Assembly: GCA_947177345.1 (NCBI GenBank)
Contig: CAMWUB010000101.1
Span: 1-5,972 of the forward strand
Origin: an uncultured Ruminococcus sp.
GTDB taxonomy: Bacteria; Bacillota; Clostridia; Oscillospirales; Ruminococcaceae
Direction: 5' to 3'
DNA: 5,972 bases
Shown here piece by piece: positions 1 to 5,655 of the stretch. Both the position numbers and the translations under genes were made by a program. Position 1 is the first letter of the stretch. Every line of letters begins with the position of its first letter. Under the pieces are notes generated by a model. It was not told the DNA's origin and did no database searches. It worked only from the letters and a program-made list of their open reading frames with translations.

Positions 1-910
1 TTACTATTCCGGCAGAAAGTATTAAAGTTGTGAAAATACTTCCTTCAATGCCGAACTCACCACCGCTTAACCAGCCATGTGAAGTACGTGCAGTAGTACG
101 GAAAACTGATTCCGTATCACCAGTACCGCTTACGCTTATGCCGTAAAAATTACCCTGCATGAAGTTCCACATAGAATGAATACCGCATACACCCCATATA
201 TCGCCGGTACATATCATGTAAAATGATGCAAAAACTCCGAAAAGTACAAGATTTATACAAGGCAGAACATCAAAACCAGGGTTAAATATGTGTGCCAGTG
301 CAAACGCTCCGGAATTTACCGCAATGGCTATCCATACAGAATGATACCCACCGACTGTCGTCATAAGATAACCTCTGAAAATAAATTCCTCACTCATACC
401 CTGTACAAAAAAACCAAGCAGATAAAGTAAAATCACGCCGAAGTTTATATTACTGCATAATGAAATCCTGTTCACCCCGAAACATACACTCAATAATGTG
501 ATAGCCGTTATCATTACTATTCCTGTCAGAAATCCGGTCAGATAATGCGGTATCAGTTTCTGTTTCCGTACTCCCATTGAAGTTACCGGTCTTACTTCTA
601 TGTTACGGCAGTATATTATACTTGTGATAGTTCCGAAAACTGTTGACAGTAACGACGGTATCATTACTTCCGGTGATGCGGAAATCATATTCGCCAACGC
701 CATTGACTGACTTAATTCTATTTTGTTTCCGTCAAGCATATTCTTAGATTCCATTGCTTCCATCATGGGTTTAATTGATACTATCGAAGGTATAACAGCT
801 TCAAGAATGTATATTATCAGAAAGACTATCAGAAACGAAAATATCTGTACAATCAGTTTCGGTGAAGTCAGTGATTCACCGGATTCTTCAAAAATTTTAG
901 GCTTTTTCAA
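1..910 (-). CDS. CPBP (CAAX/Abi) family intramembrane metalloprotease, C-terminus outside window
   Basis: The reverse strand reads open for 303 codons from a TTG at 908-910 to the left edge, so the C-terminus is missing. All three signatures of the CPBP glutamate-type intramembrane protease family (PF02517) are present: EEFIFR with E174, E175 and R179 (EExxxR); FALAH with F203 and H207 (FxxxH); and HSMWN with H245 and N249 (HxxxN). The catalytic set therefore looks intact. Hydrophobic segments lie near residues 20-45, 83-100, 123-145, 157-172, 190-208 and 217-235, as expected of a multi-pass membrane enzyme. Characterised family members range from CAAX-type prenyl-protein proteases to bacteriocin self-immunity proteins, and the substrate here cannot be told. 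The TTG start is chosen because GGAGGT lies 6 nt upstream and the first internal ATG is at about residue 49, after the first membrane segment. The gene has its own promoter with an overlapping dyad. The family call is firm and the role is open. Confidence 0.93.
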   Translation of the reverse strand, partial: MKKPKIFEESGESLTSPKLIVQIFSFLIVFLIIYILEAVIPSIVSIKPMMEAMESKNMLDGNKIELSQSMALANMISASPEVMIPSLLSTVFGTITSIIYCRNIEVRPVTSMGVRKQKLIPHYLTGFLTGIVMITAITLLSVCFGVNRISLCSNINFGVILLYLLGFFVQGMSEEFIFRGYLMTTVGGYHSVWIAIAVNSGAFALAHIFNPGFDVLPCINLVLFGVFASFYMICTGDIWGVCGIHSMWNFMQGNFYGISVSGTGDTESVFRTTARTSHGWLSGGEFGIEGSIFTTLILSAGIV

Positions 911-916
911 AAAAAC

Positions 917-922
917 ACCTCC
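917..922 (-). promoter_or_regulatory. Ribosome binding site fixing the TTG start of the CPBP protease gene
   Basis: The reverse strand reads GGAGGT here, followed by 6 nt and then TTG at 910-908. This is the only good Shine-Dalgarno site near the 5' end of the frame, so it supports a TTG start. The site overlaps the proximal arm of the 13-bp inverted repeat (920-932), so a protein bound there would cover DNA encoding the ribosome site as well as the promoter. Confidence 0.8.
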
Positions 923-956
923 GTTTACAGTATATAATAATTCTACTGTAAACGGA
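920..956. promoter_or_regulatory. 13-bp perfect inverted repeat, probable repressor operator of the CPBP gene
   Basis: TCCGTTTACAGTA (920-932) is matched exactly by TACTGTAAACGGA (944-956), with an 11-bp AT-rich centre. On the reverse strand the distal arm covers the promoter spacer and touches the -10 box. The proximal arm lies just past the expected transcription start (about 933-935) and reaches into the Shine-Dalgarno site. Because transcription should start between the arms, the mRNA would not contain both, which argues for a DNA operator and against an RNA hairpin. Each arm ends in the odd palindrome TAC(A/T)GTA, with centres 18 bp apart. The TAC/GTA core recalls BlaI/MecI/CopY operators (TACAnnTGTA), but that assignment is only a guess. 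No matching repressor gene is in the window. Confidence 0.6.
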
Positions 957-968
957 AGCTTTTGTCAA
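940..968 (-). promoter_or_regulatory. Sigma-A type promoter of the CPBP protease gene
   Basis: The reverse strand has TTGACA (968-963), a 17-bp spacer and TAGAAT (945-940), which is a perfect -35 with a one-mismatch -10 at ideal spacing. The expected start is near 933-935, giving a 5' leader of about 25 nt. The A/T-only stretch just upstream (971-986) could act as an UP element. The -35 lies only 18 bp past the stop codon of the zinc-finger gene, so this promoter occupies nearly the whole intergenic gap. Confidence 0.85.
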
Positions 969-986
969 TGATTATTTTTAAATAAT

Positions 987-1868
987 TTATATTGCGGTCA
1001 GAAACATTGTAATTCCTACCATTGAAAACAATGCCAGAAACATAGTTATAAGAAGTATAAGAATAATATTTATCGGTCTTACTCCGCCGAAAGCTATCGC
1101 TGTATATTTATTCAGCTTGCCGTCCGGAGAGTTTTTCTTTATATACTGAATTTTTTTCCGGACAAATTTAAAATAAATCCAGTTTGCAAAAAGACACATA
1201 AGCACATTTGCGACAAATGACCCCACAGAACATATAAGTCCCATATTCTGTATTAAGTCCTGATTTTCATATATGACGTTCATTATATTTTCGGTAAATA
1301 CACCAGATTCCGCCATAATCATAATAGAGGAGGGGATATTAAATATAACGCTTATGACAGTAGCTATAATAGCCCATAACCACATTTTACGGTTAGCAAA
1401 GTAAAGCGACGGAAACAACAGGCACGAAAGATTAAACGATATTTTAGAACCTAAATCTTTCATTTTCTTGAATATCGGAATATAATAAAGTACATTTGTT
1501 CCGACGAACATATTTACTTCATTTAAAGTTACTCCGCCCATGTCTTCATTAAGATTGAATCCTATATCACGAATCACTGCGTTATTGAATGCGTTTCTGT
1601 CTGTATATTCATGTGACTGGATTTTTTCAAAATTCGTATCGGATTCATTATCTTCCGGCGATATTATAACTACCGGTTTTACTTCAGTTACTTTTACTGT
1701 ACTTTCCCACTTCTGACCTGTTCCGTGCATATAGATATTACCACATCTGCCGTGATTTTTATAGCACTCTCTATGATGCGGTGAACCACATTCAGGACAT
1801 ACAACAACATCATCATTTTCGTCGAAAACCTCTCCGCAAAGTACACATTTTTCACCTGTGAATTTCAT
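987..1868 (-). CDS. RING-like zinc-finger protein with DUF2628-type membrane domain
   Basis: This encodes 293 residues. The N-terminus is a compact cysteine/histidine finger: C8-x2-C11, C24-x2-C27, H31/H32, C35, H39 and C42. That order fits the prokaryotic RING finger family (Prok-RING type) and would hold two zinc ions. Residues about 50-110 are polar and probably a linker. From about 112 the sequence resembles DUF2628 (PF10947): GVTLNEVNMFVGTN followed by a YY..IFKKM stretch, then hydrophobic segments near 143-158, 162-182, 208-235 and 265-293. The finger is expected in the cytoplasm. The function is unknown. Bacterial fingers of this type are not generally shown to be ubiquitin ligases, so a scaffolding or sensing role is at least as likely. 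ATG at 1868 is supported by GGAGGT at 1877-1882, 8 nt away. The gene is transcribed divergently from the two-component operon, and no terminator separates it from the CPBP gene downstream. The domain layout is fairly certain; the role is not. Confidence 0.75.
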   Translation of the reverse strand: MKFTGEKCVLCGEVFDENDDVVVCPECGSPHHRECYKNHGRCGNIYMHGTGQKWESTVKVTEVKPVVIISPEDNESDTNFEKIQSHEYTDRNAFNNAVIRDIGFNLNEDMGGVTLNEVNMFVGTNVLYYIPIFKKMKDLGSKISFNLSCLLFPSLYFANRKMWLWAIIATVISVIFNIPSSIMIMAESGVFTENIMNVIYENQDLIQNMGLICSVGSFVANVLMCLFANWIYFKFVRKKIQYIKKNSPDGKLNKYTAIAFGGVRPINIILILLITMFLALFSMVGITMFLTAI

Positions 1869-1908
1869 TGTATTATACCTCCGTTCTTTTTCTTATATTC
1901 TGAATTAT

Positions 1909-1938
1909 ATTATAACACGTGGCTATAACTAAAATCAA
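1909..1938 (-). promoter_or_regulatory. Extended -10 promoter of the zinc-finger/DUF2628 gene
   Basis: On the reverse strand a consensus TATAAT (1914-1909) is preceded by TGT, giving an extended -10 (TGnTATAAT). A weaker -35, TTGATT (1938-1933), lies 18 bp upstream. The extended -10 can compensate for the weak -35 and long spacer. Transcription would start near 1902-1906, about 35 nt before the ATG. A CACGTG palindrome (1916-1921) sits in the spacer. Confidence 0.75.
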
Positions 1939-1940
1939 GT

Positions 1941-1967
1941 GTTTCTGGAAATTTTAATTTAAGAAAC
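1941..1967. promoter_or_regulatory. Imperfect dyad between the divergent promoters, possible shared operator
   Basis: GTTTCT (1941-1946) is the reverse complement of AGAAAC (1962-1967), and the inner AAATT (1949-1953) pairs with AATTT (1956-1960). The inner and outer repeats are offset by half a base, so the dyad is imperfect. Its centre, about 1954-1954.5, coincides with the midpoint between the two -35 boxes. The position suits a regulator acting on both promoters, possibly the response regulator encoded to the right. However, the region is AT-rich and short repeats arise easily by chance. Confidence 0.3.
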
Positions 1968-1970
1968 TGA

Positions 1971-1999
1971 TTGACATTCCCATGATTTTGAAGTATAAT
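1971..1999 (+). promoter_or_regulatory. Consensus promoter of the two-component/HtrA operon
   Basis: TTGACA (1971-1976), 17 bp, then TATAAT (1994-1999) is a full match to the sigma-A consensus at optimal spacing. Transcription should begin near 2005-2007, leaving a leader of about 35 nt before the response regulator. The upstream 1949-1966 is A/T-rich and may help as an UP element. An in-frame ATG at 1982 lies inside this promoter and so cannot be the translation start. Such a strong promoter suggests substantial basal expression unless something represses it. Confidence 0.93.
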
Positions 2000-2025
2000 A
2001 TAAGTGATACATTTCTTTACGAAAA

Positions 2026-2033
2026 AAGGAGGT
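2026..2033 (+). promoter_or_regulatory. Ribosome binding site fixing the response regulator start
   Basis: AAGGAGGT lies 8 nt before ATG 2042-2044. It settles the start against the in-frame ATG at 1982, which precedes the expected transcript, and the ATG at 2060, which has no Shine-Dalgarno site at proper distance. Confidence 0.9.
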
Positions 2034-2041
2034 CTGTTTTC

Positions 2042-2755
2042 ATGACAAATGAAAAAAGTATGAAAGTTCTGATAGTCGACGATGATAAAAATATATGCGA
2101 CCTGCTCCGGTTATATCTCGAAAAAGACAATTACGGTGTTATTCTCTGTCACGACGGTGCGGAGGCTGTTGTAAAATTCAATGCCCTTAAACCTGATATT
2201 GTTCTTCTTGATATAATGCTTCCGTCAATGGACGGCTGGCAGGTATGCAGGGAAATCCGCAAGACTTCAGGTGTACCTATAATAATGATTACCGCAAAAG
2301 GTGAAACTATTGATAAAATAATAGGTCTTGACCTCGGTGCAGATGACTACATTGTAAAACCTTTCGACGCTAAAGAAGTTATCGCACGTATAAACGCCGT
2401 TACAAGACGTGTAAGCAGTGGCAACAAAGAACCTGAAGTTAAAGAAGTACATTATGATAAGCTTTCCGTAAATATGACACGTTACGAACTCAAGGTAGAC
2501 GGAAAAACTATTGATACCCCACCTAAAGAACTTGAATTACTTTATTATCTCGCCTCGAATCCTAACAGGGTATATACCCGTGACCAGTTACTTGACGAAG
2601 TATGGGGCTTTGAATACTATGGCGATTCAAGAACTATTGACGTTCATATAAAACGGTTACGTGAAAAACTCGAAGGAGTTTCAGATAAATGGCTTCTTAA
2701 AACCATATGGGGCAGGGGTTATAAATTTGAAGTTCAGGAAGACGAAGAAGAATAA
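2042..2755 (+). CDS. OmpR/PhoB-family response regulator
   Basis: This encodes 237 residues, the usual length for the family. The receiver domain (about 8-122) has the acidic pocket in VDDD (D13-D15), phosphoacceptor D57 in the LLDIMLP stretch, T84 and K106 in the VKPF motif, so it should be phosphorylated normally. The C-terminal winged helix-turn-helix (about 137-233) shows the PPKELELLYYLASNPNRVYTR stretch, the recognition-helix part DSRTIDVHIKRLREKL, and the wing hairpin WGRGYKFE. Phosphorylation by the kinase encoded next is expected to promote dimerisation and DNA binding, controlling transcription in the cytoplasm. It is the first gene of an apparent operon with the kinase and an HtrA protease, which suggests an envelope-stress role like CssR. 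Overall it also resembles PhoP/WalR-type regulators, so orthology is not assigned. The last residues are strongly acidic. The family call is very firm; the target genes are unknown. Confidence 0.97.
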   Translation: MTNEKSMKVLIVDDDKNICDLLRLYLEKDNYGVILCHDGAEAVVKFNALKPDIVLLDIMLPSMDGWQVCREIRKTSGVPIIMITAKGETIDKIIGLDLGADDYIVKPFDAKEVIARINAVTRRVSSGNKEPEVKEVHYDKLSVNMTRYELKVDGKTIDTPPKELELLYYLASNPNRVYTRDQLLDEVWGFEYYGDSRTIDVHIKRLREKLEGVSDKWLLKTIWGRGYKFEVQEDEEE

Positions 2756-2777
2756 CTATCCGGAAAATATAAAATCT

Positions 2778-2800
2778 CAGGGGACTTGTTTCGTCCCCTG
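2778..2800 (+). other. Intercistronic hairpin between regulator and kinase genes
   Basis: CAGGGGAC (2778-2785) pairs perfectly with GTCCCCTG (2793-2800) around a 7-nt loop, giving an 8-bp stem with six G-C pairs. What follows, TCTTGCTAAAC, is not a proper U-tract, so strong intrinsic termination is unlikely. The stem ends 11 nt before the kinase Shine-Dalgarno site. It could partly attenuate transcription, mark an RNA processing or stability boundary, or lower kinase output relative to the regulator. The structure is seen in the sequence; its role is inferred. Confidence 0.6.
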
Positions 2801-2811
2801 TCTTGCTAAAC

Positions 2812-2818
2812 AGAGGTG
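2812..2818 (+). promoter_or_regulatory. Ribosome binding site supporting the TTG start of the kinase
   Basis: AGAGGTG lies 6 nt before TTG 2825-2827. A GTG in the same frame at 2816 is part of this very site and has no Shine-Dalgarno sequence of its own upstream. TTG is therefore the better start, although GTG would add only three residues. Confidence 0.75.
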
Positions 2819-2824
2819 TCTATA

Positions 2825-4252
2825 TTGCAGAATAACAATTCATATAATAAACTTCTGAAATATTCAGTAATTCTTATGCTGTCGGTAATTATAATACTTG
2901 GTATAATAATTATCAGTATAAGTTCTTCAGTATATAAGAAAACAGAACTCGAAAGACTTAAAAACACCGGAAATATTTTCATAAGTTTAATACGTGAAGA
3001 ATATAATAAAAATGATTTTCACGATAACGACAATATACAGAAAATATACCGGCTTTTCGTCAATGAACATAATACTGATATTTACATATACGACAATGAC
3101 GGATTATGTATATTCCCATACACTCAGAACAGCGGAAATTCCCTGAGGCTTTCCGGAAATATCAAATCAAAAATAGATGACGGTCAGTATCTTGAATTAA
3201 ATTCTGACGGTATTTCAGACAAAGAACCTTATCTCATCTATGGCGATAGATTCAGTATAAAAACAAATAATTCCACTGAAAAATTATATATTCTTGCATA
3301 CGGAAGTACTCATAATATAAGTATGTTTACTATGAATATTTTTCTTATATATTTTATTACGTCGGTAATTATGATGATTATTTCATTTATCCTAATGAAA
3401 AAGAAAACTGAAATATATACAGATTACAACAACAACATAATAAGAATACTGAAAAAATATTCACAGGGGGATTTTTCGGAAAAAATAAAACCCAATAATA
3501 TATCATTCCCCGACGAAACAGCCGGATATATAAACAAACTTGCTTCTGACATAGAAACAAGCGAGGAAACCAGCAAGACTTTCATAGCCAATGTTTCGCA
3601 TGAACTCCGTACACCGATAACTACAATAGGCGGATTTGTCGACGGAATACTTGACGGCACTATTCCTAAAAACCGGCGTAACGAATATCTCGTAATCGTT
3701 TCAAATGAGATTCAGCGACTTAAAATCCTTATCAGTTCCATGCTGAACATGAGCCGTTTTGAATCCGGTACGCTGAAACCTCATTTTCAGAATACCAATC
3801 TCACAGACCTTGTAATGAAAACCGCCTTTATGTTTGAAAAGAAAATAGAAGCCAAAAATGTTGAAGTAGAAGATTTCGACGCTGAAAATCTTTTCGCTGA
3901 AATTGACCCCGATTTGATACAGCAGGTCATATATAATATAATCGAAAATGCTGTAAAATTCGTGAATACAGGCGGAAAACTTTCTTTCCGGTTTGAAAAA
4001 GAAAACAATATGTGTATTATTGGTATAAGAAACACCGGTGAGGGTCTCAGAGACAGTGAAATACCACAGGTTTTCGACAGATTCTATAAAACAGATTCCT
4101 CACGTGGTAAAGATACTACCGGTCTTGGTCTCGGACTTTCCATTTCAAGAAAAATAGTCCATATAAATAACGGTCAGATAGTAGTAAAAAGTGTTTACGG
4201 CGAATACACTGAATTTCAGATACAACTTCCGGAAAAACAGAAAAATATATAA
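2825..4252 (+). CDS. Membrane sensor histidine kinase
   Basis: This encodes 475 residues from TTG 2825 (478 from the alternative GTG 2816). Membrane segments near 11-35 and 164-193 flank an external sensor of about 125 residues. Its TDIYIYDNDGLCIFPY stretch recalls Cache/PDC-type sensors, which is only a suggestion. A HAMP-like linker (about 194-245, with QGDFSEKI) leads to a HisKA domain with phosphoacceptor H259 in SHELRTP. E260 and T263 complete the ExxT motif linked to phosphatase activity. The HATPase domain has an N box (NIIENAVKF, N375), a G1 region reading RNTGEGL, an F box (VFDRFYKTD) and a G2 box (TTGLGLGLS). The usual G1 aspartate is replaced by N403. The kinase should phosphorylate the regulator encoded 69 nt upstream. 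A protease gene follows after 30 nt, consistent with sensing of envelope damage. The signal is unknown. An internal ATG start would cut into the first membrane segment. Confidence 0.96.
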   Translation: MQNNNSYNKLLKYSVILMLSVIIILGIIIISISSSVYKKTELERLKNTGNIFISLIREEYNKNDFHDNDNIQKIYRLFVNEHNTDIYIYDNDGLCIFPYTQNSGNSLRLSGNIKSKIDDGQYLELNSDGISDKEPYLIYGDRFSIKTNNSTEKLYILAYGSTHNISMFTMNIFLIYFITSVIMMIISFILMKKKTEIYTDYNNNIIRILKKYSQGDFSEKIKPNNISFPDETAGYINKLASDIETSEETSKTFIANVSHELRTPITTIGGFVDGILDGTIPKNRRNEYLVIVSNEIQRLKILISSMLNMSRFESGTLKPHFQNTNLTDLVMKTAFMFEKKIEAKNVEVEDFDAENLFAEIDPDLIQQVIYNIIENAVKFVNTGGKLSFRFEKENNMCIIGIRNTGEGLRDSEIPQVFDRFYKTDSSRGKDTTGLGLGLSISRKIVHINNGQIVVKSVYGEYTEFQIQLPEKQKNI

Positions 4253-4271
4253 AATATACAGATTATCATGA

Positions 4272-4277
4272 AAGGAG
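4272..4277 (+). promoter_or_regulatory. Ribosome binding site fixing the HtrA-like protease start
   Basis: AAGGAG lies 5 nt before ATG 4283-4285. The in-frame ATG at 4268 immediately precedes this site and lacks one of its own, so the shorter form is preferred. Confidence 0.85.
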
Positions 4278-4282
4278 ATTCT

Positions 4283-5653
4283 ATGGACGATTTAGAAAAC
4301 TATACTTCCGATAACGCTGAAAGCGTTCCGGAGCAGGATAATATTACTACTGAAACAACAAGTGAAAATAATTCCGGTCATGATGACAATGCTTTTGTAT
4401 ATGCCGGTTTTGTCTATGATGCCGTTCCTGATGAGTTTCAGAAATATAATGAACTTCCTGAAACTGTCCGTAAAAGAAAAAATACAACAGGTGAAAAATT
4501 TATAATTTTTCTTTTTGTTGTAATAATACTTCTTGCTATTGGACTTTCAATATACGGTATCGCAAATGATATTTACAGAAGCCGTTCAGTTATGGACGCA
4601 TTCAGAAAACAAAATCATATTGTAATGTATCAGGAGGGTAAACCCGATGGTGCTAATGATTTACGTAATTTTATCGACGAAAACGGAAAATATACTATAG
4701 AGGGTGCTGCCGCCTCCGTAAAAGATTCAATAGTTGAAATATATACTTATTCGGATTCCAAACAGACAAAGCTCGAAGGCACAGGCTCAGGAGTTGTTAT
4801 TTCAAAAGACGGCTATATAGTTACTAATGCACACGTTCTCAACTCAGACGGTTTCCATACAGTCCATACTACCGACGAAAAAATATATAATGCTAAAATT
4901 ATCGGCAGAGATTCCAAAACTGATATAGCGGTTATAAAAGTACAAAGTTCCAAACTTATACCGGCAGTTTTCGGAAATTCAGATGAGGCAATAGTCGGCG
5001 AACAGGTTATAGCCGTGGGAAATCCGGCAGGACTTTCAAACACTGTCACGGACGGTATAATTTCAGCCGTAAACCGTAAAATCCGTAGCGATTCAACAGG
5101 CTTTGAAATGAACTGCATTCAGACTAATGCCGATATAAGCCCCGGAAATTCCGGCGGTGCGTTGGTTAATATGTATGGTCAGGTTATCGGAATAACTTCC
5201 TCAAAATACGTCAGCTCCAGTTTTGAGGGTCTCGGCTTCGCAATAACTATAAACGATGCTATGCCAATTATCGAAGAACTTATTGACACTGGTTATGTTT
5301 CCGGACGTTTCAGAATAGGTATTCAGCTTATTGATATGGATTCTACAGAAAAAGTAATCATGATTGAAAATGAAATAGGTTTTGAACTCCCTGAAGATTT
5401 CGAGGGTGTATACATTGATTCAATCAGCGAAGATTGCGATATTTTCAATACCGAACTCAAAGCCGGTGACTTCATAACGGAAATAAATGGCGTTCCCATA
5501 AAGACTTACGACGAACTTTACAATACTATCAGTGCATCTTTCAAGGCTGGCGACAAAGTACCTGCAAAATGTGCGAAAGTCAAGAAAAACGGCAAAGTGA
5601 CTTATTATGACATTGAATTTAAATTAATGGAAGATACTTCAGGAGATTTCTAA
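4283..5653 (+). CDS. Membrane-anchored HtrA/DegP-like serine protease with one PDZ domain
   Basis: This encodes 456 residues. An acidic, Ser/Thr/Asn-rich cytoplasmic tail (about 1-60) and a basic patch (VRKRKN) precede a single membrane anchor near 73-93, so the catalytic part lies outside the cell. The trypsin-like domain (about 138-335) has the full catalytic triad: H184 in VTNAHVL, D214 in SKTDIAVIK and S290 in SPGNSGGAL. One PDZ domain follows (about 342-448, with LKAGDFITEINGVPI). This matches the layout of Gram-positive HtrA-type proteases (S1C), which degrade or chaperone misfolded exported proteins and are often regulated by envelope-stress two-component systems. Here the gene follows the kinase by 30 nt with no promoter visible between, so it is probably cotranscribed. 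C385 and C430 in the PDZ domain and C278 in the protease domain face the outside, which is slightly unusual. The enzyme class is very firm. I cannot tell which of the HtrA/HtrB/HtrC paralogues it corresponds to. Confidence 0.96.
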   Translation: MDDLENYTSDNAESVPEQDNITTETTSENNSGHDDNAFVYAGFVYDAVPDEFQKYNELPETVRKRKNTTGEKFIIFLFVVIILLAIGLSIYGIANDIYRSRSVMDAFRKQNHIVMYQEGKPDGANDLRNFIDENGKYTIEGAAASVKDSIVEIYTYSDSKQTKLEGTGSGVVISKDGYIVTNAHVLNSDGFHTVHTTDEKIYNAKIIGRDSKTDIAVIKVQSSKLIPAVFGNSDEAIVGEQVIAVGNPAGLSNTVTDGIISAVNRKIRSDSTGFEMNCIQTNADISPGNSGGALVNMYGQVIGITSSKYVSSSFEGLGFAITINDAMPIIEELIDTGYVSGRFRIGIQLIDMDSTEKVIMIENEIGFELPEDFEGVYIDSISEDCDIFNTELKAGDFITEINGVPIKTYDELYNTISASFKAGDKVPAKCAKVKKNGKVTYYDIEFKLMEDTSGDF

Positions 5654-5655
5654 TT

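Noticed and set aside
723..971. Rightward 82-codon open frame
   Set aside because: It lies antisense to the 5' end of the CPBP gene and its promoter, has no good ribosome site and encodes nothing recognisable; the reverse strand carries clear protease motifs.
971..986. 7-bp A/T-only inverted repeat after the zinc-finger gene, considered as a terminator
   Set aside because: The stem has no G-C pairs, a 2-nt loop and no following U-tract, so it would not terminate; an UP element for the CPBP promoter is a better reading.
987..1868. Reading the RING-like protein as a ubiquitin ligase or part of a ubiquitin-like defence system
   Set aside because: No E1, E2, ubiquitin-like or deubiquitinase gene is nearby, and such fingers in bacterial membrane proteins are not evidence of ligase activity.
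1916..1921. CACGTG palindrome as a separate operator
   Set aside because: A 6-bp palindrome is too short to support on its own; it is mentioned only as part of the promoter spacer.
2267..2452. Antisense open frame within the response regulator
   Set aside because: It is a shadow of the conserved receiver domain with no ribosome site and an improbable composition.
2768..2773. TATAAA as a possible -10 of an internal promoter for the kinase
   Set aside because: No -35-like sequence is found 16-18 bp upstream and the region is part of the regulator/kinase spacer; cotranscription is simpler.
2661..2858. 65-codon frame bridging the regulator and kinase genes
   Set aside because: It is out of frame with both flanking genes, spans the intercistronic hairpin and shows no domain; it is a chance frame.
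4813..5118. Antisense 101-codon frame within the HtrA-like protease
   Set aside because: It is complementary to the conserved catalytic domain and has no start signal or recognisable product.
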